DNA of 64,000 nt from Vitis vinifera (Eukaryota; Streptophyta; Magnoliopsida; Vitales; Vitaceae): NCBI RefSeq assembly GCF_030704535.1, contig NC_081818.1, forward strand, positions 4,724,501-4,788,500, read 5' to 3'. The position numbers and the translations under genes were made by a program. Below the pieces are notes generated by a model, which saw nothing but the letters and a program-made list of their open reading frames with translations, did not search any database and had not been told where the DNA came from. Below, one piece after another: positions 33,841 to 46,100 of this stretch (positions within the stretch are counted from its first letter, which is position 1; every line of letters begins with the position of its first letter).

Positions 33841-35458
33841 GATTACAGCTATACTGCTGAGTTTATCATGACCCATGATAAATATGCTCAAACAAATATA
33901 AGCTGATTTTCTCTGTAAGTCCATAGAGGAATGTGGTTAACCAATGGAAGTATAAACCCACATTCCAACGACAGGAATGAAGAAAGTAATTCATATGCTC
34001 TGTCAATAGTTGATATCTCTATTTACAAGGATTTTACCAAAATGGAACACCACAAACCCTCGTGAACATAACTTTCAAGCAACTTGTATAGGGTTCAAAG
34101 TCGCAATATTGTTCATTGACTCGGAAGGTACAGAGGCACATCAGTCTTGGTAATTCTGATTGGTTTTAGACAATAAGCAAAATATGTTAATTTAATAGCT
34201 CAAAATTTTAAAAAATTATATATAATTAATCAATATGATAAAGCAATTATATTTTTGTTAATTAATTATTAAAATATATTAAATGATATTCTTTTATATG
34301 AACTTGATCATTTTTTAATTATTTTTCTTCATTTGTAAGTATAATAAACTTATAAACTCAATTATAGATCAATTAATTTATTAACCGTTTATATTTATAA
34401 CCATATAAATATTCATGTTCTCACCTTTATGCCCATAGCCATACAAATATCCCTGTTTGCCTTCCAAAAATATTTTTGAAATCCCATCTTCAACCCATAC
34501 ATCTAATCAATAATGCATAGTGCCAAATAATAACATAATACAATACCATATATATTATTGGCATGTAAAAAAATACCCAATACCCATTCTTTTCCTAAAT
34601 CTGAATCTTCTTCTCCAGCTAGGGGTGAACCTTTGATCTCAAGTTTTCAAGGTCCGTGAAGTACAACCGAAGATGTCTATGCAACAAAAACAAAGGCACC
34701 ACTGAGATGTTTTTGCCAATAGCAAAAAGGATTTAAAGACGATGATTAGAGGAAGAGAGAACATTGGTGTCGAATCATTGCTTCTCAACTTTCAATTGCC
34801 ACAAAAGCATTAGCAGGCAACAAAGAAAGGTGATTTTGTGGATGAAGAAGAAGAAGAGGGATTTGTGAAGTAACTTAGGGTATTGGAATTTGGGGTTCAA
34901 CCTGAAACTCGATATGAGTCAAATGAGATTTTTTTTTTCCAAAAAAAATTGGCCAAGTTAGACGATTCAAGGCAAGTTAGTACTAAGTCAGTGTTCAATG
35001 TGGTAACTCGTAACTCGGGTATCGGAATTGTCTCAGACCCTACTGAAGGTGAATACGACTCAGTTGAGTTGTATCAAACTTGGCCAATACTTTGAACCAT
35101 GAACTTATATTCAGGAATGATAACTAGTCTCCATGGATTTCTTGATATCCCACTTTGAGTTCAAATGCTAACAGAAACTTCAAGGTGAAAGCTAACTTTT
35201 ATTCTTAATATATGATATAATCCTAGTCCACACAAGGTTTTTCATGACTCACAAGGACTTCCAAAATTACCTTTGTTCTTAACAGAAGTTTCTTTGTTAC
35301 CTTTTCCTTCCTATTCTTTCCAATCCTCATGGAATATGGTTAACTCAAAGAATCAAGCTTGTGGAACAACCATCATCACAACAAAAGTTTTATGTAAAAC
35401 AAGAATGAGAAAGTTCATCAAAAGTAGACTTGCATAATTGTCAATTTTCATGACCCAT
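33841..35458. repeat. Tandem segmental duplication, unit 1 (1618 bp)
   Basis: Opens GATTACAGCTATACTGCTGA and ends TGTCAATTTTCATGACCCAT. It is repeated directly by 35459-37042 with scattered substitutions and small indels. The unit holds one ~1.0-kb inverted-repeat element. It lies in the probable 5'-UTR intron of the DCD-domain gene. Confidence 0.92.
34090..35101. mobile_element. Inverted-repeat DNA element, copy 1
   Basis: The left end reads GGTTCAAAGTCGCAATATTG and the right end in reverse complement CATGGTTCAAAGTATTGGCC. Flanks are AACTTGTAT (34081-34089) and AACTTATAT (35102-35110), an 8-of-9 match that suggests a 9-bp target duplication as in Mutator-like elements. No transposase. About 1.0 kb. 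Confidence 0.6.
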
Positions 35459-37042
35459 GATTACAGCTACACTGCTAAGTCTATCATGACTAATGATGAA
35501 TATGCTCAAACAAATATCAACTGATTTTCTCTGTAAGTTCATAGAGGAATGCAGCTAACCAATGGGAGTATAAACCCATAGTCCAACAACAAGAATGAAG
35601 AAAGTAATCTATATGCTTTGTCAAATAGTCAATAGCTCTATTTACAAGGATTTTGCCAAAATGGAACACCACAAATCCTCATGAATATAACTTTCAAGCA
35701 GCTTATACATGGTTCAAAGTCGCAGTATTGATCATTGACTCAGAAGGTACCGAGGCACATCGGTCTTGGTAATTTGGATCGATATCGGACAATATGCAAA
35801 ATATGTTAATTTAATAGCTTAACAAATTTTTAAAAAAAATATAATTAATCAATATGATAAAGCAATTATATTTTTGTTAATTAATTATTAAAATATATTA
35901 AATGATATTCTTTTATATGAACTTGATTATTTTTAATCATTTGTCTTAATTTGTAAGTATGATAAACTTTAAACTCAATTATAAATTGATTAATTTATAA
36001 ACCGTTTATATTTGTAACCATATAAATATTCATGTTCTTACCTTTATGCCCATGGCCATATAAATATCCCCGTTTGCCTTCCAAAAACATTTTTGAAATC
36101 CCATCTTCAACCCATACATCTAATCAATAATGCATAGTGACAAATAATAATACAATATAATACCATATATATTATTGGCATGTAAAAAAATACCCAATAC
36201 CCATTCTTTTCCTAAATCTGAATCTTTTTCTCTAGCTAAGGGTGAATCTTTGATCTCAAGCTTTCAAGGTCCGTGAAGTACAACTCAAGATGCCTATTCA
36301 AGAAAAACAAAGGCACCATTGAGATGTTTTTGCCAATAGCAAACAGATTTGAAGACGATGATTAGAGGAAGAGAGAACATCGGTCTCAGATCATCGCTTC
36401 TCAACTTTTAATTGCCACGAAAGCAGTTGCATGCGACAAAGAAGGGCAATTTTGTGGATGAAGAAGAAGAAGAGGGATTTGTGATGTAACTTAGGGTATT
36501 GGAATTTGAGGTCCAACCTAAAACTCAGTTTGAGTCAAATGAGTTTTATTTCCTAAAAAAATTGGTCAAGTTAGATAATTCAAGGCAAGTTAGCACTAAG
36601 TCGGTGTTCAATATTGTAAATCGTAACTTAGGTATCGGAATCGTCTTGAACACTGCTGAGGTGTATATGCTCGGTCGATACTTTGAACCTTGAACTTATA
36701 TTTAGGAACAATAACTTGTCTCCACAGATTTCTTAATATTCCACTTTGTGTTCAAATGCTAACAGAAACTTCAGGGTCAAAGCTAAATTTTATTCTTAAT
36801 ATATGATATAATCCTAATCCACACAAGGTTTGTTGCAACTCACAAGGACTTCCAAAATTACCTTTGTTCTTAACAGAAGTTTCTTTGTTGCCTTTTCCTT
36901 CCTATTCTTTCCAATCCTCATGGAATATGGTTAACTCAAAGCATCAAGCTTGAGGAACAACCATCATCGCAACAAAAGTTTTATGTAAAACAAGAAAGAG
37001 AAAGTTCATCCAAAATACGCTTGGATAATAGTCAATTTTCAT
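35459..37042. repeat. Tandem segmental duplication, unit 2 (1584 bp)
   Basis: Directly follows unit 1 and is collinear with it from GATTACAGCTACACTGCTAA to GTCAATTTTCAT. The short ORFs seen in each unit (about 70 and 64 codons, both reading MEF.VQP.T..ESNE) are paralogous noise, not genes. Confidence 0.92.
35709..36692. mobile_element. Inverted-repeat DNA element, copy 2
   Basis: Same termini as copy 1 (CATGGTTCAAAGTCGCAGTA at left, GATACTTTGAACCTTG at right), with a right flank AACTTATAT. It was copied by the 1.6-kb tandem duplication rather than by its own transposition, because the flanking sequence is duplicated with it. Confidence 0.6.
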
Positions 37043-38414
37043 TAAATGAAAATTAAAAGTATGGTTGGGAACAAGGGTGGTTGGTGTTGGTAGGAGGAAG
37101 ATATTATGAGGGTGCTTAAACAAAGATGGTAAGAGAAGGAAGGTTTATCCACAATAAGGCAACTGGCCTATGGGCTGTCTTTATGATACAAATTGTCTGT
37201 TTGCTTACCAACCGCATGAATTCAAACTTTGGTGGAGTGGTAGAACATTTATTCACTACTAGAAACAAGATATAGTTTTGCATCTGCCACCATGAAAAAA
37301 AATTAAGCTTTGGCTGTGATTAAGAAACGATGATAACAGAGAAGGAAAGATAATATGTTACTAAACGTTAAGCCGTTTAGGGCTGGATGCATAAAGCAAG
37401 CTGTATGTTCCAATTGCATTGACAGAAAAATAATTATTCCTTGCACAATGAGCAATAAATGTAAAAACCTTATTTTCTTCTATCAAAAAAAGAAGGTCTT
37501 GACCTTTGTTCATATGCTGAGCAACATTAGATGTTGCCAAGTTCCATTTTATAAGCATACAACTTTTTGATAGTTTTCTTTTCTTTTTCTTTTTCTTTTT
37601 TTTCATTTTGTTTGGTCTCGATTGGGACTAAAACCTGGAACTTCCCATAAATCCACCCCAACCCTCTACCACTTGACCCAAGCTTCAACGGAATTTTCTG
37701 AGCAGACAATGTCAATGATGGAGCTAAAACTAACAAAAGATGGGTAGCAAGTGTATCAGATTTAGATGTGCGAATCTTGGAAACAAAGCAGTCACTGGGG
37801 ACAAAGGAGTATATTCAAACAGTCGGACTAGACATGTGGAAAATTTAAACTGGTGCAGAAGCACAACCTAATGGTCTAAATTGCAGTCTAATAATCCTCT
37901 GGACTAGATGATTTTAGATCATCAATTTATAGAAGTTTCCAAACACTACATTCTTTATGAATTTTGGATCCATAAAGCATTAAAAATCCAATTCTAATTC
38001 CATTTATACCAATGAAGTTGGCATTGTGACCTCCAATTCCATCCTACCAAACGCAGCCTGAAAAGGATGGCATCCAGCAGCAAAAACAAATCCTTTTTGT
38101 CACATTTCAATTCGAAATACTACGAAACCCTAGCCCTGCAGCTGCTTGACGTGAAAACCGACAAAACGGGTAAATGTTTTGTTGTTTTAGTATCCGAGGA
38201 ACAATAAATTCAACTCAACGAAACCAAATAGCTGCATAACAATTCGTCAGATGGAATTTCAACGAAAACTTTGAGCTTCAAAACTTTTTTTCCTTTTGAA
38301 TTTCCCAAATTTTCTCAGCAACCAAATAGACGGTGTACAGGCGCATTGATAGAAACCGACAAACACATATGTACCATAAGAGGAAAGATATTAGGGTTAG
38401 GGTTAGAGAAATAC
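37043..38414. other. Upstream part of the probable DCD-gene 5'-UTR intron
   Basis: No gene seen. It contains a TTTTCTTTTC-type pyrimidine run near 37575-37602 and a telomere-like repeat at its upstream end (38391-38406). Confidence 0.4.
38391..38406. repeat. Interstitial telomere-like repeat (TTAGGG)2.7
   Basis: TTAGGGTTAGGGTTAG, read CTAACCCTAACCCTAA on the gene strand, 9 bases inside the proposed 5'-UTR intron. Telo-box-like CCCTAA motifs are common near plant transcription starts. The unit here is six bases, not the plant telomeric seven. Confidence 0.8.
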
Positions 38415-38520
38415 CTTCGAACGGCACCCGATGAAGAAACGGTAGGAATTGCAGAACAGAGTTGTCAAGTCACTAAGGAGAGGAGGCGGTATGTACTCTT
38501 TTCCTCTGAGCAGAGTGTAT
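38415..38520 (-). other. Probable 5'-UTR exon of the DCD-domain gene
   Basis: On the minus strand this stretch ends GTTCGAAG and is followed by GTATTT, a usable donor. The acceptor TTTGCAG at 33741-33747 precedes the exon that carries the ATG. The intron would be 33741-38414 (4,674 bp). The 5' end is a guess; no TATA box was identified. Confidence 0.4.
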
Positions 38521-39260
38521 AATTGACCTCTATTTTAGACAATATTACATCCTATGCCATGGCCTTTATTGGAAAAAGTTGAACAAAACATTTTCAGAAA
38601 AAAAAAAAAAGTTTAATTTGGGGGTATTTTGGGCAAAGAAAAAAGTTGTATTTTCTCAAAATTTAACAACATAATAACAATAATTTTTACTACAAAAATT
38701 TGTGACACAATTATTTCATTATCAAATAAAAATTTAAAACTTATATTAAGACTATGTTTATTTCCTTATATTTGATTCTCAAATTAAATAAAAGAAAAAA
38801 ATACTAAAAATAATAATTTTTTAAAAAATATAAGAAATTATAAAATAAAAATTTTATTTATTTTTAAAGTATTTAATTTTTATAGAAGACAAAGGAAAAA
38901 ATTTCCAAAAAATATATTTTCCAAATTTTTTCCATCTAGTTTAAGAAAAAATTATCTGATAGCATTGTATGTGCAGCAAACATGATTACAGATCATAGAA
39001 TTCCCAAGCAAAATTCTTATCATCCAGACTGAATAAGCTAATATGGTGTTATGAAAAGGAGATGCCAGTTGAGCTTAAACAAAACCCACATCTTCATTTT
39101 TTTCAACCAGGCCAATCTTGAATTTCAGAGCTCCAGTCATTTCAAGCTTGCAAAACCTCAAACAGCCCAGTACTTGTTTCTAAATCATATATAATAATAA
39201 CTGAACTATACCCCCCATTCCCAAGGATCTGAAAGAATCATAGAGAAATTTGGAGCTTAT

Positions 39261-40926
39261 TCAGTCAAGATAAACCTTGACATCAATCCCATTGTCAATG
39301 AGAGACTGAACAACTGCTCTGATTTTCCCTTCAAACTTGTCCCTATCCCTTGGAGTGTAGGAAGCTGTGTAAACATCAGCTTCTCTTGCTCTCTCGGATA
39401 AAATGCGTCCAATTGCCAAGCATGCAGGTATATCAGATCGAGACTTGAGCACAGCTTTTATATCTTTGGAGTTTGTACCAGCAACTGCAACCTGCTTACT
39501 AGTTACCCTGTGGGTCAGTGAGGCTGAAACAAAGCGCTTTGAGATCAACACATCAAGTGTAAAGGGTTCCATGTAGGCTCCTGTCCGCTGTTTAAATGAT
39601 ATGTGCTTGTTCGGATTCTTTGATTTCTTCTCCTTCTGATAAGTGTATGGCCTGCTATTGTCATCATCGAGGAAATCCTCTACCCCGAAAAAACTTCTTG
39701 GTGCCAAATGAGCCTGTGAAAGGAGGACACGTTAGGAAGAAGTTAATATCAAAGAAGGTATTAGTTTTGAGAGTGTAGGCACACCATCATAGGTTCAAGT
39801 CTATCATCAGAGATCCTATATATTTATCTTTCAAACACGCTTAATGTAGGCTGTTAGCTTTTGGTGGTTGCATAACACAGCCTTGATGGTAAGAGATCAA
39901 ATCTCTCAATCCATTCAGATAAAGAAAATCATGATTTAATGGTATGCAACGAAATTTAGCAACTGTTTGGAAGTGATTCTGGGGAAAGTGCTTTTAGGTT
40001 GTAGTGGTTTTTTCTATGATACTTCTATCATAGATTTGTAAATGCTTTTATGAAAACTCAGTTAGGGGCCATTTGGGAATGATTATTGTGCCATTGGGGA
40101 ATGATTTTTGTAAAAGCACTTTTAGCCTATAGCACTTCTATTGGTAGCACTTTTATGGAAAATCAATTAGTATTTAGCCATAAATCAAAAAAGAATTCAA
40201 TAAAAAAAGTGGTTTTAGAAAAGCACCTACCAAGTGATAGTCCAAAAATCACTTCAAATAATTCTCTATAATTTTAAATTGATTTTTCACACTTTGTTAG
40301 ACACCTAATTTTTGCAAGGAAAACGCTTTCAAACTTTAGAAAAAGTTTTTAACTCTTTAAGAATCACTTCTAAGCGGATTCTCCTATCAATATAAGCCAA
40401 AAAAAAGGAAAGGAGTTAGATAATATTTTTGGCAATGTGTTACATAAAAAATAAAAAGTGATTTTTAGAAGACGCATCTATGACCTACGAAGTGCCAGTT
40501 GAAGACACTTCAAGTGATTTTTAAAATTAAAAAAAAATTATTTTTTTTAACTTTGTGAACATCTAATTTATGTATGAAAAGCACTTCCAACTATTAGGAA
40601 GCGCTTTTAACCTCCCCTAAATCGCTCCCAAACAAGCTCATAATGAGTACCAATGAACTCAATAAATGCTTTATCTTTTCCTCTTAATTTCTTCCTTTGC
40701 ATGCAACATTCACAAGTAGAAGTTTTTTCTAATACCAGCCACCAATTTTTGCAAGGATTAAAATAAAGTAAGTACATTGGGTCCCTATAAAATAGAACAC
40801 AACTCAAAGCTGTACCTTTCCATTGTGGAAGCCACTTGTGGGTACATATAAGCAAGGCCTAAATTGATCTCTTCCATTTGCCCAGACCCCTTTGATCCAT
40901 AACTTGCCAGATAGGTGCTTCAACAT
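39261..40926 (-). CDS. uL18-family ribosomal protein L18/L5e-like, at least 187 aa
   Basis: Exons (high to low): 40816-40926 and 39261-39713. The second exon (150 aa plus stop) has the plant L18p/L5e-like pattern: FFGVEDFLDDDNSRPYTYQK, then YMEPFTLDVLISKRFVSASL, AVAGTNSKDIKAVL, and the conserved C-terminus FEGKIRAVVQSLIDNGIDVK. The upstream exon was found by phase: minus-strand 40816-40965 is open, ends GFHNGK at a GTACAG donor, and joins in frame to AHLAPRSFF. I start the CDS at the first ATG in that exon (MLKHLSGKLW, 40926). The frame stays open to its acceptor at 40966, so an upstream coding exon cannot be excluded. A TTG-headed open stretch at 42921-42992 lacks an ATG and is at most 5' UTR. 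The product probably serves an organellar or ribosome-associated role, unproven. Confidence 0.78.
39963..40637. mobile_element. MITE-like inverted-repeat element in the uL18 intron
   Basis: The left end reads CTGTTTGGAAGTGATTCTGG and the right end in reverse complement GCTTGTTTGGGAGCGATTTA. Both are followed by AAGTGCTTTTA-like sequence. The interior is built from GTGATTTTT and AAGCACTTTT motifs in both orientations, typical of hAT-type MITEs. An internal GGGCCATTTGGGAATGATTA near 40065 suggests one copy nested in another. Confidence 0.55.
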
Positions 40927-41277
40927 GTTTCCACGTATGCAATACCTTTTGGAAGAAATAGGAACCTGCTATTAACCTGCAAATAAATATAGTGAAGAAG
41001 CACATTTCAGAAAAAAAAAATCCGTATTTTGTGGTTTCCATTTGTTAAAATGAATGCACATTGTCAGCTCATCGTGGCTACAATTTACTACAACCAGGCC
41101 AAGACAACCGTCGAAGATTGCAAGAACACTGGAAGAGATGTTATAATCTGAGAGAATAAGAAAAAATACAATATAATTGTTGACATACACGTGGATAGCC
41201 ATACTTGGAAACTAATGTCCAGATTGGCAAAGGAAAAACTGAAGTAAACTAAAACAGTAATTTCCATTCAACTGGTA

Positions 41278-41490
41278 CACACACACAATAACCAAACCAA
41301 CCAAAATGGGCAATGCCCATTGATGAGGTCCACAAGCTGTAGCAAACAGAGGCCAGACAAGCTAAAATGGGAAGTGCTCAATAAAGAGGGACACAAACTT
41401 GCGCATCGACACACACACACTCCACAATTGAGTTTACAAACGGACAGTAAAACAGAGATAAACGGGGAATGCTCATAAAGGAGGTAAACA
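41278..41490. repeat. Three imperfect direct repeats around a GGGxAxTGCTCA theme
   Basis: AAAATGGGCAATGCCCATTG, then AAAATGGGAAGTGCTCAATA, then ACGGGGAATGCTCATAAAGG, each followed by AGG(T/G/A)..ACA. Two CA-repeat patches lie nearby. Upstream of the uL18 coding exons; function unknown. Confidence 0.4.
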
Positions 41491-42309
41491 TAGAACCACA
41501 CATTTTGATTCACCAGGATTAAATTATTCTAGACCATCAAATTCTAGAAGTTGACAACCACCATATCTCAAAATTTTGAGCAATCTCATGTGCCAAGAAT
41601 CAGATAGTTTAAAAATCATATGATCACCCTCACTTTTCATTACATGGATTTCTTAAGCTAGATCTGTTGAAAAAAGTATAATCTATTTAAAACAGATCTC
41701 TAAGGTTGGATATTAACTATTGGAATCATCCATGCTAAAAATCTGTGTAAAATATCCTGATGCAAGCAAGGTGTTTGAGCTACATCTAGTTCATTAGTCT
41801 TAACAGGGGGCGGCAATGCCTAGGCAAAAAAATAGAGAGCCTATCCTTCCATTTTTGGTTTGAACATATGAAAATTTTCACAAATACATTAGGCTAAATT
41901 CTGCGCATTGCACGCATTGGACCCTGAACTTAGCCTTGTATACCCCAAGTCAATAATATAATTTTAAAAAATTATTTCAATATATCATGCACACACCAGT
42001 ATTACTACTACTTAACACAACAATAAATAATTAGATATCAATTCATTATTTAATTCATGCTGCTTGTATAATAATGAATCATAGGAAGTTGCTTCTATGA
42101 AAAAAAATTGTTTCTGTGGATTTGGCATCAGAAGGATTTAAAATTCAATTCCAATTTCATTCATGTCTAAAGCAATTGAACCGTAAATTTGGCATTGGGA
42201 GCTCAAATTCCACCCACCCAAATATAAAACACCCAATTAAACAACAAAAGACCTAAACTGCATTCAAATATGCCATGTTTAAACCCACAAAACAATACTT
42301 TAACTCCTC

Positions 42310-42780
42310 AACGAAGGTGGGTTGACTAAGCCTAAGCCAAAGCCACTAAGGAAGAGTTTTGACTCAATATCTGCTATCTGCCCACTGCCGATAAGCATGT
42401 CTGAATAAGGCTTCTTATTAGCTTAGCCCACCCCGACCCCCTCCATAGAAAGGTCTTATCTATTCAAAAACCAAGCTATCTAGATACCTGTAAGCCCTCG
42501 GTGAAAAACCGTAATACGCTTTGAGAAAATCCAACCAGCAGACTTCCCTGTACTCAAAGTGAATTGTCTAAGTGCTCTCCCCTCTTGGCTTTGTCTCATT
42601 GTCTATCTCGTAGCAAAGAGCAGATACCCTGCAAGTGGAGATCGTGTCATTGCTACTCCGCCGGAATTTGGACTATACGAATGAAGACCTGATGCCAAGA
42701 CCCTTCTTCCAGTGGGCAGAAAACTTCATCCCAAGCTACCAACTCTTTTGTGGGTTTTGATCAAATCCATGTCTTATAAA
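42310..42780. other. Candidate organellar (mitochondrial) DNA insertion, NUMT
   Basis: An island of balanced base composition inside AT-rich DNA, without ORF, with CTTATTAGCTTAGCCC, GGAGATCGTGTCATTGCTAC and CCGCCGGAATTTGGACTATA in a style typical of plant mitochondrial intergenic DNA. The call rests on composition and general resemblance only, and the edges are approximate. Confidence 0.4.
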
Positions 42781-43106
42781 CATTTTATCAAACAATTGGT
42801 GCACGCAAAAAAAAAAAAAAAAAAAAAAACCCACAAAAGAGGGAAGGACAAAAGAAAAGGAAGAGAGAAGAAGTGGAAAATGTGAGATAGAAAAACACTA
42901 GAAAAGAAAAGCGAGAAAACCTGCTGGAGTATGATGGGGAAAGGGGAAACGAAGCTATTGGGTGCTGAGCTTGTCGACCGTCTCTCTCCCAACTCAGACT
43001 TGAGAGGGAAACGAGAATAAGTCGGTAAATACTAAATAGAGATTTGGTCCAATAAACTAGGAGCGTTTATTTATATTAAATATTATGAAACCGAAAGGAA
43101 CAAATT

Positions 43107-43178
43107 GGGCATTTGGTCTAGTGGTATGATTCTCGCTTAGGGTGCGAGAGGTCCCGAGTTCAATTCTCGGAATGCCCC
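43107..43178 (+). tRNA. tRNA-Pro (AGG anticodon)
   Basis: 72 nt. The acceptor stem GGGCATT (43107-43113) pairs with AATGCCC (43171-43177), discriminator C. The D-arm region is GTCTAGTGGTATGAT. The anticodon stem CTCGC/GCGAG encloses the loop TTAGGGT with anticodon AGG. The T-arm GTTCAATTC sits in a CCGAG/CTCGG stem. A TTTTT run about 10 bases downstream would terminate Pol III. No intron. Confidence 0.97.
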
Positions 43179-46100
43179 CTACTCCGTATTTTTAAATTTT
43201 CGCAGAAGAGCTTTAAGGTTTTGTGACATAAAAGGTGACCTAACCCAATTTAGTTAGAGATAGTTCGATACAATTGTGTTTTGAACCTAATTAGGCTGAA
43301 AAATTAGGTTTTACTCCATATAAGTTCATCATTTAAGCCCAAGACTTAGAGGAAGTGTAAAGATTGAAAAGAAGGATATGAATTTTTTATTTTTTCAAAA
43401 ATCACCTTTATTGACTATGAAAAAAAAATAGAAAAACATTAATTTAAATTTTATTTTTTCTGATTTGGAAAAAATATATATAATTTTTCAAAAGAATAAA
43501 AATAAATTATTATTATTAGTATTTAAAAATCAAACATCTTGGAAAATATATATTTTTAAAATTGTTTATATAAAAAATAACTAAAAATATGTCAAAATTA
43601 TTTTTTAAAAATGATATATTTAAAAAAAATTAGTTTTCTAAAAATAATAAATTTTCAGAATAATTATTTTTTTAAAAAAAGATAAAAAAGTTTGTCAAAC
43701 ATTGTGGTAGAAAATACTCAAATAGTTTTAAAGGGTATATTGATATCTTCATATTTTATATTATTTCCATCAATTATGCAACTTTTAAAGCCCAAATCTT
43801 AATTTTTGGGCTCAACTAGATCAAAAACACAATTATCCATTCTTTTCTTTTAATGGGCACTTTATTATTATTTTTCTTTAATAAATAAATTTTAGAAATA
43901 TGACCGATCATGAAAAATTATGCTTTGATCCATTTCCAAGGCAAACTGTATTAATTATTTGGATAACTTATTTAATATTGAATTATATCCTTCGACCTTA
44001 ATTTAAAAATTCATTTTTTTTCTTTTTTCATTTTCAAATTTTAAGTGAGTACAAAAGAATTTTTCTTGGCAAGAGAAGTTTTCCCATCATAATTTTCAAA
44101 TAATAAAGGGTTTATTTAAAAACTATTTTTGACAACAATTGTCTATCTTCAGAAAAAAAAAAAACAAAAACAAAAAAAAACACGTTAAATAATTAAAAAA
44201 CCATTTTCTATTCTTAATAATAACATTTTTAATTGTTTTTAAAATAAAAAATAATATATTTTTAAATAACATTTTTTAATTGTTTTTATTTATTTTCTCT
44301 AACCGATTTAAAAAATAATTATACAAACATTTAAAATGATTAAAACTAAAAGATTGGACATAAAAATTATTTCTAAAATACATTTACAAATATTAAAAAC
44401 ATATTTCTAAACAAATTTTTATTTTATAAAACATATATATATATATATATAAAACTATTCTCAAATATTGTTTTTGAAAACAAACAGTTACAAACACATA
44501 ACAAGTACCTTTGATTTAAAATTTAATAGATTAGTTTATGCCCCTAAATCTTAAGACCTATTTATGCCAATTGATATTATATTGCTGCATCATCATCTAT
44601 TCATATTTGGGTTATTTAATTAAAAGGATCATTAAAAATCTAATTTTAAAAATCTAACCTTTCATCATTTTTTTTTTGACAAAAATGTCCTTATTGTCTA
44701 CTTGTAAAATAATTTTTTCTTTTAAAATATATTGTAGATACTTGAAATAATTAAGGACATTTATATCAAAAATAGGTTACTCTTCAAACAAAAACATGAA
44801 TAGAAATAAATTCACATGAGGAGTATTTGATCACTTTTAACCAATTATTTCATCATATTTTAATATTTTTATCAAAATTTAGTAAAATAGAATTATTTCA
44901 ATATTAGGCTAAAAATTTTCCATGACTCTTCTTAAATTTATATAGCTTCCACTTTTTGTTTATTTCTAAACTTTTACTACACCAAGGTAAGGCAAATCCA
45001 TTACATATGGAAATTAAATTTAAACAATAGATAAATAAAAATGGTGAGATGCCAATTAGGTCACATATTGCACTCCATTCTTAATGATCTAACATTTCTA
45101 ATTCAAACAAGAAAGGGAAAAGAATCTTAAAGAATGGACACTAATGATAATGGAATATAGGGTATCAAATTATTACCATTAGTTCAAATCCTCAAACCAA
45201 TTCCATTTTCGATCTTTCCAAGCACACCCAACAATGGTAATCACCATTCTGGCAACTCTTCAATCCATGCTGAAAGATTATGATAATATCAATATACCAA
45301 AAATTATTGACTTCAAGAAAAGCAGACAGACAAGATATCAAACCAAGGAATTTCAGTTGGAAGAATATCACAAGCTGGTTGTCACCTGGCTGCACCGAGG
45401 AAATTAACAACAGAGCCTAGCAAGGGGAGACGATGTACTTTCATCACACAATCCTAAAGAAAGATATTTGAACTTTTTTAGTTCATGATATGCTTCTATA
45501 GAATAATTTCTACTTTTAGCTTTTGAAGTCGAAATCATAATTTTTAAAAGACAAATCTTGGTATTGTAGAAGTAGTGTTAAACATAAAACAACTTTTTGC
45601 ATAAGTCATAATAAAACTTGTACAAAAAGCAACATTTTCCTGACTTCCATATAAACTCTTTTTAAAACCATATTGTGGGGGGCTTCCCTCCACATGTCCT
45701 TCCTGGATTCAAGAAGCACGAACAAGGGAAGAAGTCTGTCTGACTCTAATGAAGCTGGACGGACCTGACTCCAGGTGGGAATGACACCAACACATATGCT
45801 TTTTGATTAAAATCTATCAAACAGGCATATTAACTCCTATTGAGCTTAAAAAATAGCTTTTGGCTTTTCAAAAGTGGATCCAAACAGGGCTGCAGAGACA
45901 TAAATTCAATTTGACATGGCATTTGAGATTTGAACAGATTCCTAGAAATTCATGTGCACACCATTCAGGTCATCTGGTTTAAGACCATGGGTGAGCTGGT
46001 GAGTTTTCATGTCTAGGTTATAACCATTGACCAAGTTTACAGTTCTAAAAGAGACAAGAAGCAAGCAATACAGTCTAATTTCAACTACTCCAGACTGGAG

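Noticed and set aside
34883..36693. Two similar ORFs (MEF.VQP...) that look like a paralogous gene pair
   Set aside because: They are mirror products of the 1.6-kb tandem duplication and lie within a non-coding inverted-repeat element.
39775..39940. B-box-like GGTTCAAGTCT suggesting another SINE
   Set aside because: No A box at the right spacing, no A tail and no target duplication.
42774..42992. Open frame as first coding exon of the uL18 gene
   Set aside because: Its first codon is TTG and no in-frame ATG exists before an upstream stop; at most a 5'-UTR exon.
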